In this document: positions 34,666 through 45,690 of the stretch, piece by piece
Layout: every line of letters begins with the position of its first letter
Numbering within the stretch: the first letter of the stretch is position 1
Assembly (NCBI RefSeq): GCF_000247695.1
Contig: NW_004624784.1
Span: 15,198,263 to 15,262,262 of the forward strand
Source of the DNA: Heterocephalus glaber
Taxonomy: Eukaryota; Chordata; Mammalia; Rodentia; Bathyergidae
DNA: 64,000 bases
Direction: 5' to 3'
Position numbers and translations under genes: made by a program
The notes under the pieces: model-generated
What the model was told of the DNA's origin: nothing
The model's database searches: none
The model's input: only the letters and a program-made list of their open reading frames with translations

Positions 34666-35334
34666 TTGAACTGGGCTTTTAATAACTGGAAGAGAAAAAA
34701 GGCTAACTGCTGGAGCCTGAGTGAAAGGTTAGAAGTTCTGTGTCTGTGGGTAGGGTGAGGAGGTGGGGTGTCTCAAGAGCAGTTGTGAATAGCAGTAATG
34801 AGGGGGACAGGCTATTTCCTGATTTCACCCCTCCATTGCCAACTGTTTAACACATTGGGTTTAAATTCATTTAAGCCTTTGGGATTCCACAAGACTGCAG
34901 ACTAAATAAAAATATACAAGCAAAGTAACATACAGAATTTAAACTAATTGAACTGATGGGGGGATGTCAAGAAAAATATGTTGAAGGCAAACCAACAGGT
35001 CACCACACAAGTCATATCTGAGGATACCATGTAGATGCAGTCCACATTGTTTCAGAGCTCTTCCAACTTCTTCTGAGCAGGGGCCTTGCTAGGCATTATT
35101 GGAAGGTATGTGTGTATCTTGGACAGAGAAGCAAGAATGGATAGCAGATACTTGTTTCTGGGAGCTCATCATCAAGTGGGATATTTAATTATATACTGTT
35201 CTTTATGATCTGTGCCTCCTCCTCAAGTGATCCATTCCTGAGAATGGAATCCACAGCAGATAATCTCTTACTCATTTACTGAATAGCTGTTGTTGGGGCA
35301 AACAAAATGTCCCAGGTCATATAGCTCCTACTCC
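34666..35334. other. Unclassified non-coding stretch
   Basis: AT-moderate sequence; no repeat or gene recognised. Confidence 0.3.
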
Positions 35335-36110
35335 ACACTGGGCACAGGGGAGATAAGCAGAAACACTGTAATATAACTGAGTAGGTATGAGGGCCCATGC
35401 AAGCTTCTCTGGGTAGAGGGTGCAGGGCCTATGTGAGCCTTGGTTTGCTTTGAGCTGGCTTCACACACCTTCTTAGAGGTTTATTTTCTAAATGTCTATC
35501 AAATTTTTACTCTGTTCTAGGTACAGGGGAACGTAGCAATAAACAAAATTCAAACCTTGCCTTCAAAGAACTTGATATCTCAAGTAGTGATGGGTCAGAA
35601 AACTATTATGAGCAACAGCATATTTTGCTGCCACACTAGAGGAAAGCCAGTGGCAGGGAGGTCACTGGACAGTGGTAGAGGGACCCAGGGCCTGGGGGGC
35701 CAAGGAAGGCTTCCTCCGAAACAGTGCTGCAGTGAAGAAGAAGATGGACTCTCTAGGCTGAAGGAGCAGCCCAGAGAAGTCCCATTTCTTGGGAAGCAAT
35801 GGGTATGACAGACTGGAGCAAGGGAGCAATAGGCCATGGGGTCTTATCAACAAATGTTATGGGCCTTGAACTTTACCAGCTACCAAAAGGTTTTAATTAG
35901 GTGAAGCATTGACATCAAATTTGCATTTTGGCAAGATAAACTTTGATGGTAAAGCGAAGCTGGGGTTTTCAGGTGGGATCAGAAGTAGGAAGAACAGTCA
36001 GGAGGGTGTGGAAATAATTCCAATAAGACCGATGTGAGCATCTGAAAGGATGCAGAGGTGAGGCCAGAGGCCACAGATTTCAGGAAGAAGAATTGACCAG
36101 AACAGATGGG
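35335..36110 (-). mobile_element. LINE L2, reverse orientation
   Basis: The tail side is at the left: TTTACTCTGTTCTAGGTACAGGGG (35506-35529), then AAACCTTGCCTTCAAAGAAC. Further right, GAAGCATTGACATCAAATTTGC (35902-35923) and CAGGAGGGTGTGGAAATAATTCC (35999) lead into former ORF2. The first ~100 bp may be a second small L2 piece. Confidence 0.7.
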
Positions 36111-36734
36111 TTGGGGAAATGCAGGAGAAGGTGTCCAGAGAGCCCCTAGGGCTCTGGCCTATGCTGAGTGGCCGACGGACAGGTCAGGGAGCCTCACCCC
36201 AGCTGGCTCAGATCTGGCCACACTCCTGGCCAGTAATCAATCCCCTGGGCCCATGTGGGCAAGGCCAGGATGCCACCTCTGTGCTTAAAACTAGCTAGGC
36301 TTAGCCCCTCGGCCCAGGGTGGCCATCTGCACCCTACCCCAGGTATCTGGCAAGCTGCTTGCCCAGCTGAGCTCTGTCTCCAGGCCTGGAGCCTGCAGCA
36401 GAGTTCCACAAATATCATGTTTTCCCCTTTGAAAGCAGCCTTCACAAATAGAGCATTCTTAATTGAGTAGATATTTAGATCTGTGTATCTCTTGTAAGGT
36501 GCAAGACTCCCCGTGGTGACTCTTAATAGTCAGGGGCACAGAGAGGACGGTAAATACTCTTTACCTATGCAGCAGCCAGGGAATTCTCCTCGTTTGTCAG
36601 ATATGATTAGCTGTTACACTTCCGGTCTCCCATTCTTATTCAGGTCCCCACTTGTCACAGTCACACCCCTTTGGATGCTCATGCCTTGCTTTCTTTCCAG
36701 CTTTCTCCCTCTGGTGGCACCCTGACTGGCTAGT
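36111..36734. other. Unclassified non-coding stretch
   Basis: No repeat family recognised. The part 36410-36500 is AT-rich and repeat-free and may belong with the candidate regulatory block that follows. Confidence 0.3.
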
Positions 36735-36905
36735 AATTTATGTATGACAATATGAGACTAATTCGGTTATTATGTCAAAGGGAAATTGAATCTGGGGTTT
36801 TAGTGCCGCATCTGGGAGAAATCTTCCAATGAATCTGGAGTGGAGAAAAAAGCCTGGGAGTTCGATTCATCCGCTTGTCATCCTGTCGACAAGATTAAGT
36901 CATTA
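36735..36905. promoter_or_regulatory. Candidate regulatory block
   Basis: Repeat-free, with about five retained CpGs in AT-rich text. Motif-like sites: GACTAATTCGG (36757), TATGTCAAAGGG (36771-36782) and GTTCGATTCATCCGC (36860). An inverted repeat CTTGTC / GACAAG sits around 36875-36894. Suggestive only. Confidence 0.3.
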
Positions 36906-37231
36906 TAGAGGGCTAAGCTAGGGCCAGAAATGGGACCAGAGAGGAAGGAGATAAAGGGAATGAGAAAGGGATGGGGAGCAGGCGAATAGAGAAGAGGGGC
37001 AGGTGTAAGGCTGGAGGGGCATGTGGGCAATGGGCCTGGCAGTGCAGAAGACTCTCTGACACTCTGCTGGGGTGGGATTGGGGTTCCACAAGGCAGTCTG
37101 AGCATTGTGACAGCCAGGGGACAGATGGACAGGGAGGAAGTTCAATGGGAGGACATTTATGCAAATGTTGCATGTCTGTGCTCCTGGGCCTCTTAAATAT
37201 TGTGTGAGTTAAAATTTGGTTTCCCTGACCA

Positions 37232-37257
37232 ACTTGGCACTTTGCTCTGTGCCAAGT
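37232..37257. repeat. Perfect 9 bp hairpin
   Basis: Arms ACTTGGCAC (37232-37240) and GTGCCAAGT (37249-37257) with an 8-base loop. Could be chance, or a remnant of a DNA element end. Confidence 0.6.
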
Positions 37258-39899
37258 GAGATGGTCACAATCTCTGCTGGATACCTAGACTCAGGGAAGG
37301 AATAGGGTTCCCTGAACTCTATATAGCAGCTGGGCCCAAGGATCCAGAGATCTGGATGAAGTCTTGATGTAGGAGGGAGGTGTCCCATAGTTAGGAGATT
37401 GTGAGTGTGTTTGCTCTCAGTTCAGCCAGAGAGGAATGGATGGATGGAATAGAATCATTGTGCAGATTGGAATGGTGGGGAATGAGGACCAGCCAATTAA
37501 TGTAGGCAGGACTGAATGCAGAAGGATCTGATTGTCAGAAACTTTGAAACTATTCTATGAGGTTGTTCTGCCCTCCAAGACATCCCAACCCTGCTTACAT
37601 TTGCACAATTGTTTGTTAGATTTATTTTCTCTGGCATGATGGTGTTCTCATCCCCCACCTCCGTGACAGTGTTTACTAGGTTTTCCCTGACTGGGTGCAT
37701 TTCCTTTCTCCTCTGTCTTGTGGTTCTCCCACCTTGGCTTTGTATGTTGCTTTCTCCTGTTGGCCCATCATTCCCCATGGGAATCCCCTGGCCATGGAGT
37801 TTGACAGAGAGATGCCCTTGCACCAAGAACACAGGTTCTCATGTTGGTTTTCCCTGGCCACTCTGGTGCCCAGTTTTGAGTGTTTCTGAATTTCATCTTT
37901 TATTTCTCATTGACTAGGACCACTCACTCACATGTGGAAAGCTGAACTGCATGATTACCATGACTACACATATCTCCTCAAGCCATGGGGGCACCATTGT
38001 AGCCTCTGAGAATCCTCCAGGTCCAGGAAAGCATGTCAGGGGTCATCTTGGCCCCTGCCTTCCAGGCAAGATTCCAGGGAAAAGACCAGGTCAGGAACAA
38101 GTTGAGTCCACCTCTACCAATTCTCTTCTATTTACCTGGCTTATCCATGGAAAAAGAACTTTTTTTCTCGAGAAAAGGAGGACATTCAAATTAAAATGAA
38201 ATACTTCAAAAATAATCCTCAGTTCTTAAATCATGTCAATTTGACTGTTTCTTCCACCACCCACACATCAGCTTTGACCAGACACCCACCTAACAGTTCT
38301 TATACAAAGATATTGGCAGCTGTTTACTAACTGGAGAAGCATCTTGGCTCTCCTGGTGACTTTGTTACCAAGCTCTCTAGGGTCTTCTTTGTGTCCTGGG
38401 GCTTTTTCCATGTTAAGGTCCTAGTACCCTGAGCAGGGCCCTCAGCTGCTGCCACCCTGGCCCCTCACCTCCTGATCTAGCAAAAAGCAAACGTCCATCT
38501 TTTCCCTTCCCGCTCACATTGTTTAATACTGTGCTTCTATTAATTGAACTGTGTCATCTCAGGAATGGCTATTTATTAATAGATTTGCAGAGCCTTGAGT
38601 AAGTTTATCATGACAACCAGAGGATCTGAGAGAGGCCAGGAAACAGCTGGGTGGTGCCTAGCTGGGTGGTTCAGAAGAGGGGTCTGTTTGAATTCCAGGC
38701 ACAGACCCCCTTGATAATGTGGGGAAGGAAATCCATCACACCTATGGAGAGATGTCCCTCAAGGGACCAGTCACTGGGGACCAAGTGTCTCCCTCAGTTC
38801 ACAGCACCTGGGAGCCTGGAAGGTGAGGCAGGGTGGCCTCGAGCTTACACTCTGACATGCTGGGTCCTCCTCACTAGGTGACAGTGAGAAGGGTCAGAGA
38901 AAAGCAGCTGGTGACAAGCATAGCGTTGTTAGCTCATTCACCTGCCACAGGGCCCAAGCACAGAGAAAACAGCCTGAGGAACTAGTTGCAGGGTATGAGC
39001 CTCCCAACTGCACCTTTTCTGGAGGATAACAGGGCACAGCTCCCTACAGTCATGCACAACAATGCTGGCAGGCCCTCTCCTGAAACCTTCCTGAGTGAAT
39101 CAGACGGTCAGGGTGGTCTGAGCAGACAGGTAGAGTGGTGATACTCAGGGAGGTGCCTCACCCTGGCTTCCCCTCTCCCCACCCAGATTGCTCATTGGCT
39201 GTGCTCCCAGGAAGTCCCTCTAGAAGACTGAAACCCAACATCCAGCCACTCATCAGTTTAGGTCCCCGACCCATACATGTCCCTGAAAGGTTGAGGCACG
39301 CCATTTGCTCTGAGGTGAAGAGGACAGGTTTGTACACCCTGCCGAACAGCAGAACCTGCACTTTTGGCCTCCTGTTGCTGCAATGGGGCCACCACTCGGG
39401 TTGTTGTACCAGTGGGGCCAAGGGAGGGGATTGGCTCCAAAAGCAGGGCCAAGATGAGGGACCCCATGTGTCTCGCCCTCATGGTTCAGTGGTTTTGTGC
39501 AGGTTTGGGGTGGGGGACAGTGAATTAGGCAGAGTAGAGCACACTGGCTACTTGACCCCAGCAAGAGAAGAAAGTGGAGAAAGGACATTAGGAGAGGCAC
39601 CTGAGAGACATTCAGGCAGACTCAGGGTGTACAAGGAAGTGGGCACCAGGATACAGTGGCCATGGGACTAAGGCTGCAGGGCAAAACTTCAACCCCAAGG
39701 CCCCTGTGCTCTGCCTGTTGCCTTGTGGGGCCTGAGGCAAGGCTGCTGGGGTACCTAGGCCTACAGGTGGGATAAGAGCCTGCTCTCAAAGGAGAGAAGA
39801 GGGAGAGGGTGACAAGGTGAGTTGCCAGGCAGGCTGTTTTAGAACAGGACTGATGCCCTGGAAGAAGAAAAATTCTGAGAAACCAAGACCTGATTTAGA
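37258..39899. other. Long unclassified stretch
   Basis: About 2.6 kb without a firm repeat call. Open frames up to 178 codons (39135-39671 plus) and 115 codons (39253-39600 minus) overlap each other antiparallel, which argues against either being real. No exon-like pattern identified. Confidence 0.35.
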
Positions 39900-40420
39900 A
39901 ATAAACTGGGTTACTCTTTATTGGTATATGGTCTCTCTAGTTTTGTTTTGCTTAAGAATGTACTTGATTTGTAATTTTGCAAGTAATACTTGAATACGTT
40001 ATTACAAACATTCAAATAATGGAAGTGAAGCAAATGTCCTCACTATTTTTCTTCCCTTTCCCCCTCCCCAATGCCACTATCCTCCTTAAAGGAAATTACA
40101 ATCACTAGTTTAGCATTTAGATAGGTAGATAAGCAGATAGATGACAGAGATAGCTAGATAGGCAGATAGACAGATGGTAAGGATAGACAGATAGATGATA
40201 AAGATAGAAAGATAGAATATTTATATGGCTTGCATTCACTTCACAATATTCCTTGATGTGCTTTCCACACCACTATGGAGAGACCTACTTCACTCTTTTA
40301 ATCATTACATGGTGTTCTGTTGATAAGGGGATCATCATTTCACTGTAACCCTACTGATGGGCTTTTATATTTTTATTTTCCTATTGCATCACCACAAGCA
40401 TCCTTTTACACAGCTTTGGT
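39900..40420 (-). mobile_element. L1M-type 3' UTR, reverse
   Basis: CAATGCCACTATCCTCCTTAAAGG (40069), CATTCACTTCACAATATTCC (40233-40252), CACTCTTTTAATCATTACATGG and TTTTATATTTTTATTTTCCTATTGC give the reverse 3' UTR of an old L1. Interrupted by a GATA microsatellite. Confidence 0.6.
40119..40216. repeat. (GATA)n-type microsatellite, imperfect
   Basis: Imperfect runs of GATA/GACA/GATG over about 100 bp. Confidence 0.9.
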
Positions 40421-41239
40421 AGATTTTAAAATTTATAAGTGACTCATGGGGGCAGAAATCCCTTAGGATTTGGGGGTGGGGTGCTAGGGTGTGAAGAAAC
40501 CAAGCTGGAATTGAAGCCAGGCCATTGACCAATCTCCAAATAACTCCTGGGCCAGGGTAGGTCCTGTGTGTCCTGAGGTGAGTTCTTGCAACTTCACGGC
40601 CTCCTGCTTGTACAAGTGATTGCCTTCCACCCATGAAAGTCTTGCAGGAAAAGGCACAAATTGTGTCCTGGTCTGATTCAGATAGGTTAGAGTCAGAGCC
40701 TGATGTTGCAGTGAAAGCCTGATAATAATCCTCTCCCTGCACTGATTTCTAACAGACTCATTCCCTCCTGAAAATGATCACAAACAATATTTCTGCAGCA
40801 GCCTCAGCTGAGGGACAGGTGCTATTTTGAGCTGTTTTCAGTAATTGGTAAATGCAGGATGAGTGGGAGGAAGGCGTGAGGACCATTCTGGATGCAGTGC
40901 TGACGTCATGGATTTTCAGAGACATGGTTTCCTGTGTGGCTTGGGGAACAGTTTCATCCCCAATTACCAATCACATGTCTCTGGGATAGTTGGGCAGCGG
41001 GTGGCTCCTTTGTTCTCCAGCCTTTTGCACTGCCCTGGGGCACTTGGGCTTTGGTCTAGGTGCATGCTCTTAATCAGAAGTCATGTAAGAGAAACAAATG
41101 TCCTGCTGAGGAGCCCAGGAGAACAGAAAGGTATGTGGTTTGAGTACTGTGAAAAGAAATCTGCAGAGTCTACTTCTTTCTCCTGCCCCCATCTGCTTGC
41201 TTATTGGTGGAGCTCTTTCTACAGAGCTTGGAGGGAATA
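40421..41239. other. Unclassified non-coding stretch
   Basis: No repeat family recognised; open frames of 117 and 130 codons on opposite strands have no recognised domain. Confidence 0.35.
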
Positions 41240-41450
41240 TCACAGTATCCAGTAAGAGCAGGGGCTCTAGGGCAGGGAATTGACCTTGTGAATGTTCTGC
41301 TTCTTGCTCTAGATACCTAACACTGATTTTTCCATTTGAAAGATGGGCATAATAACATACAACCCCAGAGTGTTATAGTGAGGATTCAATGAGATGAAAC
41401 AAATTCATCACTGAAGCATAGTGTCAGACATGTGACTAGTGTCTGAAAGG
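41240..41450 (+). mobile_element. MIR SINE
   Basis: TTTTCCATTTGAAAGATGGGC (41329-41349), GTGAGGATTCAATGAGATGA (41379-41398) and a CATAGTGTCAGACATG block give plus-sense MIR. Confidence 0.75.
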
Positions 41451-41885
41451 TGGCTTGCCTTAGTACTGAGCATCTTGCATTGTACTACTCTCTTTAGCTC
41501 TTTCTTCCACCAAGCTGGTAGTTCTTACCAGAGATCAGAGTCATGTTCTTCCCTGTCTGTTTAGTGGAGGTCCTCAAAGAATGTTGAGTAAGAGGTGAGA
41601 TGGTAGATGACAAATGGCCATACTTTGCAACTCCTTCTATCAAGGAGTGAGTCTATTTCCCTCCTTTGGGATCTAGGGTGGTCACACCAGTGCTGACCAA
41701 AAGAAAGAAGGGAAGGGAAATGACGTTGTGTGGCCCCAAGCTTGAACCCTAGGAGTTTTGCAGCTCCTGTTCTCAGCCTCTTGTTACCCTGTGGCTAGCA
41801 TGAAGGAAAGCTGAGAACAGCCTCCTTGAAGGTAGAGGCATGTAAAGACAGGCCAGCCACTCTGGTCACCCACTGATACTGCAGA
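41451..41885. other. Unclassified non-coding stretch before the MaLR element
   Basis: No repeat recognised. Its last five bases GCAGA (41881-41885) are the left member of the MaLR target duplication. Confidence 0.4.
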
Positions 41886-42215
41886 TGTGAAGGGTAAGCT
41901 TAATTGTCAATACAGTTGGCTTTGGAGCCACTCAGATGTTTAGTAAAGCACACTTCTGGGTATGTCTGGGTGGGTCATGGTCTGTATCTGATGCCTGGCC
42001 TTTTCCTTGAAGGCACTGTTTTCCTTATCTGCTTCCTAGCCACCATGAAGTAAGCCACTGTGCTCTGCCATGCCCTTCTACTATGATGTTCCTTCCTTAG
42101 AGCCTGGTAATCATGAACTAAGTCACCTGAAACAGTGAGCCAAACAAACCATTTCTTCCTTTAAATCTTAGGTATCAAGTATTCGGTCACAGCAACAAGA
42201 AAGCTTAGTAATACA
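41886..42215 (+). repeat. 5' LTR of the MaLR element
   Basis: Starts TGTGAAGGGTAAGCTTAATT and ends GCTTAGTAATACA. It shares CTTAATTGTCAA, TGGGTGGGTCATGG and a CCTTTAA...GGTCACAG-type 3' end with the other LTR. Confidence 0.85.
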
Positions 42216-42706
42216 GAAAAGGGATGTCAGAATTTGGGTCATTGCTGTGACTATACCTGACTGTGTGATTTAGAAGCCTTTGGAACTGGTTTTCAGGAGT
42301 TTGGGAAAGTTTGGATGTAAAGGCTAAAGAAGCCCTAGAAAGTTGTAAGCAGACTGTGATGGAGATGTGGACAGTAAAGACCAGGCACAGAAGGTTTCAG
42401 TTGAGAACAAAGACTTCATTGACAGACTTTGGCAAAAAAAAAGAATTGGTCTGCATTTTACCCATGTTCTGATACTTTTCAGGAGACTGAGATTAAGGGT
42501 GATAGACTAATTGATCTGGGCAAGGAAATTTCAAAACAGCCCAACATTTGAGTTGTGAAACATTTACTGCTGGCTTCTTAGGAGCAAAAAGCAGATCATA
42601 CAGATTTCAAAAACTTAAATTTTGGCCTAAGGGTAAGCACTCATATAGTTGGGGCCAAAGTAGGTGTGATTGCTGAAGAGATTAGCTCCATTAAAAAGGC
42701 ACCAAG

Positions 42707-42794
42707 GGGGCCAGGGATGTAGCTCAGTGGGCTGCACCTGTCTGGCAAGTACAAGGTCCTGAGTTCAATTCCTGGTACCAGAAAAAAAAAAGAT
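42707..42794 (+). mobile_element. ID SINE inside the MaLR internal region
   Basis: GGCCAGGGATGTAGCTCAG with an A-box, then GTCCTGAGTTCAATTCC and an A tail. Flanking duplication: AAAAAGGCACCAAG (42693-42706) and AAAAAGGAACCAAG (42795-42808), one mismatch in 14. It is younger than its MaLR host. Confidence 0.92.
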
Positions 42795-42988
42795 AAAAAG
42801 GAACCAAGTATTTGTACAGGGAAAAGAACAAAGACACTTTGAGGGAATTTCAGAAATCAGCAAGACCCACTTATCACAGGTTTAAGTGTTTAAAAGTGTC
42901 AATCTTTCATTTGAGAAGAGAGTTCTTGGGACCCCTACTAGAGAAGAGTATCCTAGGGAATTGGTTCCCTAAAATCCCTAGGGTTCCC

Positions 42989-43006
42989 TGAATCCCTAGG
43001 GATTCA
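42989..43006. repeat. 18 bp perfect palindrome within a small local duplication
   Basis: TGAATCCCTAGGGATTCA is its own reverse complement. The core CCTAGGG also occurs at 42952-42958 and 42977-42983, so the palindrome sits at the end of a short imperfect tandem (about 42950-43006). Confidence 0.9.
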
Positions 43007-43160
43007 TTTTACTGTGCTCAGCCATCCAGGCACTCAGAGTCCACTGTAGCCATGGTCCAAGGGGGCCTGGCTATTGCTCCCTCTGGCAGCACATCTTGAC
43101 ATCATCCACATGAAATTGGTTTTAGTGGCAGGCAGAATGCAAGAGTGGGATGCAAATTTC

Positions 43161-43163
43161 AAC

Positions 43164-43196
<33 letters not shown>

Positions 43197-43197
43197 A
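43161..43197. repeat. (AAC)n microsatellite
   Basis: Near-perfect AAC run inside the MaLR internal region. Confidence 0.95.
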
Positions 43198-43817
43198 CTG
43201 TGATGCCAGGTAAGGAGCCCCTGAGAAGGCAGTGCATGATGCTGTGAGAATTAAGTCAAAGGTGCATTGGAGACCCCAAAATGTCAGAGATTCCAGGAAC
43301 CTAGAAAATCTGCAAGGGAAAGGTATAAGTTGCGAGGAGAGTCAGCATAAGACAGTGGCTTGCAACCAGCAAGGCCACAGGGACAGGGATGCCCAAGAAT
43401 TATTGAACTCCCATCTCACCACTAGGTGCCCTGGATGCTAGACATGGATCTACAGAACTTAATGTTTGCCCTACTGAGTTTTGGTCTTTTTTTTTCCTTT
43501 CAGTTGGATTATTTTCTACCCTTCTATTCCTCCCTTTGGAGTGGGAAAGTTTACCCTGTGCCGCTGTACCTTGGGATTATGCAACTTGTTTTTGATTTTT
43601 GCAAAGATTCACAGCTAAGAGTTTGCTTTGAGTCTCAGAAGTGACTTTGACTTTGACTTCCTGGAACTGTTGAGACTTTGGGGAGAGGGATTATTTTATT
43701 TCCAGTTGTATGCAGGACATTTGCATTGTGGTAGGCAAAATTGTTAGCTTATTGTATTTTTTCAGAGATTAAGTATTAGAGAAATATGTTTGAGTGTTAG
43801 GCCAACAAGGGGTGGTA

Positions 43818-44160
43818 TGTAATAGTTAAACTTAATTGTCAACTTGATTCACCTGGAGGTACCTAGAGGTTCAGTAAAGTACTCTCTAGTTGTATCTGGG
43901 TGGGTCATGGAGGTGGATATAGACCTTGGGGTCTATATCTGATCCCTGGCCCCTTCCTCTCTGGCACTGTTCCCTACTATGCTTGTTGGGTGCTGAAGTA
44001 AGCATCTTTGCCCCTCCATGCCCTTCTTCCATGTTTCTACCTGAGAGTTAGCTGACTATTGGTTGAATACTCTGAATCCATGAGCCAAATAAGCCATTTC
44101 CCCCTTTAAGTTGCAGGTGTCAGATTTTTGGTCCCAGGTACAGAAAAATTGACTAATACA
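43818..44160 (+). repeat. 3' LTR of the MaLR element, with a 10 bp hairpin
   Basis: Starts TGTAATAGTTAAACTTAATT and ends GACTAATACA. It carries a perfect inverted repeat GATATAGACC (43916-43925) / GGTCTATATC (43930-43939), absent from the 5' LTR. Confidence 0.85.
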
Positions 44161-44165
44161 GCAGG

Positions 44166-45224
44166 CATGGAAGTCAGGCATCTATCAGCCTATGAACAGC
44201 AGCTATAAAAGGTGATCCCTGACTTCTTGCCCAGAAGAGGTTTTGCCCAATTTGCAGGATCTAGAGCAAAGAGGTGGTTACTTTTTTAAGTCATCCAGTG
44301 TTGGGGTGGTTTTTTTCTGGCATCTATAGATAAATGAGACAAGAAGGTCAGGAACAAGACATCTTGGAGTTCTTAAGAGACAAAGGAGAGACAGGTAAGC
44401 ATAGCCAAGAGCGCACCGTAGAGTTTCAGAAGGTAGAATTGCGCAGGTGCAGAGAAAAGGCCATCATAACCCGGGGCAGGAGCTCTGGAAGCAAGGATGG
44501 CTCAGGGGGTTTGAGAGGCTGTTAGACACAAAATACTGATGCTGTCATCACAAATAAAGCTACTGAGGACCACAAAGGCAGGATCTGTGGAAAACACCAA
44601 GATGGACAAGGAGCTCTGTGGTGAATTCTGACAGTAAGGAGGCTGGGAACAAGGAGTGTCCACACCTCAGGCAAATATTAAATCTATCAGAGATCTGCAC
44701 AAAAGGATCAGTGTCACACTCTAAAATGAGCTAGGAACCCTAGGGACAATGCAGTAGGCATGTTCATGACCATAGGAGCGAGAAGAACAGAGAGCCCCAT
44801 TCTTTAGGGTGGACGTTGTGAGGCTGAGAGAGGCATAAACACTTCTTACCTCTTTGCTTGTTTCCTATCAAGGAAAACACTCTGTAACCTTGAGGAATAG
44901 AAAAGACATAGCTGAAAAAAACTAAAACTCAAATAAGATGAGGCAAGAACATACTTGCTGTTGCTTGGAACTTTTATTCCCTGACCAACGTGTATGTCAT
45001 CAAGAGCCCAAGACGAGCTTCCCATAGGCAGGTGGGCACAGTGGGCACACTGTTAGTCATTGCTGGGCAGCACTGCTCAGAAGTGTCCATCCACCTGCAT
45101 CAGAATCCCTCAGAGTTTCTTGGCAAGAGCACACATTCCTGCCCACAGCATTGCCAAGCCAATTTGCAATGTAAGACTCTAAGGGTGGGGACCAGGAACC
45201 TTGTCTATATTTAATAAATGCATA
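44166..45224. other. Unclassified non-coding stretch
   Basis: No repeat family or gene recognised. Confidence 0.35.
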
Positions 45225-45690
45225 CCATTCCAAATACTACTGTGTGCATATCTCTTTCCTTCCATCTTCATAGCAATCCTGTGTGGGAGACTATACAGGT
45301 TGAGTAAGTAACCTTTAATTTGAAATGCTTGGGATCAGAGTGTTCCAATTTCAGAGTGGGGTGTTTTTTTGTGTGTGGGTTTCTTTTGTTGGGGGATTTG
45401 GGAATATTTGCACAGACTTTATCAGTGGATCATCTCTAATCTGAAAACCCAAAATATGAAATGAGCCACGACATTCAAAAAGTTTCAGATTTCAGATAAT
45501 TCCAATTTCAGATTTTCAGACTAGAGATGTTCAAGTTGTACTACTTCTATTTTTGAGGTAGAAAGCTTGGGCCCAGAGACATTGGGTGAGCCAGAATACA
45601 AGAAAAGCAGCAACGCTGATATTTGAACATGAGTAGCCACTCTGGCTCCAGACCCCATTCTCCTAGCCACTAGGCTCTGCTCCTCTTTTC
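45225..45690 (+). mobile_element. MIR SINE split by a DNA transposon
   Basis: The left part ends ATAGCAATCCTGTGTGGGAG (45271-45290). The right part resumes at about 45541 with AGAAAGCTTGGGCCCAGAGAC and CACTCTGGCTCCAGACCCC (45639-45657). The two parts join into one MIR once the 243 bp insert is removed. Confidence 0.75.
45296..45538. mobile_element. Tc1/mariner-type MITE inserted in MIR
   Basis: Left end CAGGTTGAGTAAGTAACC; right end on the other strand CAACTTGAACATCTCTAGTC. Flanked by TA at 45294-45295 and 45539-45540. Internal text such as TTTCAGATTTCAGATAATTCC fits a known mammalian MITE group whose ends read CAGGTTGAGTATCCC. 243 bp, no transposase; the exact family name is not assigned. 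Confidence 0.75.

Larger units (their letters stand above)
41886..44160 (+). mobile_element. Complete MaLR element, LTR-internal-LTR
   Basis: 5' LTR 41886-42215 (330 bp, TGTGAAGG...AATACA), internal 42216-43817 (about 1.6 kb), 3' LTR 43818-44160 (343 bp, TGTAATAG...AATACA). A purine-rich tract AACAAGGGGTGG precedes the 3' LTR. Flanks are GCAGA (41881-41885) and GCAGG (44161-44165), a 5 bp target duplication with one change. The internal sequence follows the non-coding internal region of MaLR elements. It carries an ID SINE (42707-42794) and an (AAC)n tract. No retroviral protein frame is present, as expected for this non-autonomous ERVL-related class. The two LTRs are clearly diverged, so the insertion is old. 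Confidence 0.85.

Noticed and set aside
37609..37917. Hydrophobic 102-codon frame that looks like a membrane protein
   Set aside because: T/C-rich sequence gives F, L and P by composition; an overlapping 111-codon frame lies opposite and no conserved motif is seen.
39135..39671. 178-codon plus-strand open frame
   Set aside because: A 115-codon frame lies antiparallel to it, no domain is recognised, and there is no splice or promoter context.
40119..40216. Regularly spaced repeat considered as a CRISPR-like array
   Set aside because: It is a GATA microsatellite without spacers, in a mammalian genome.
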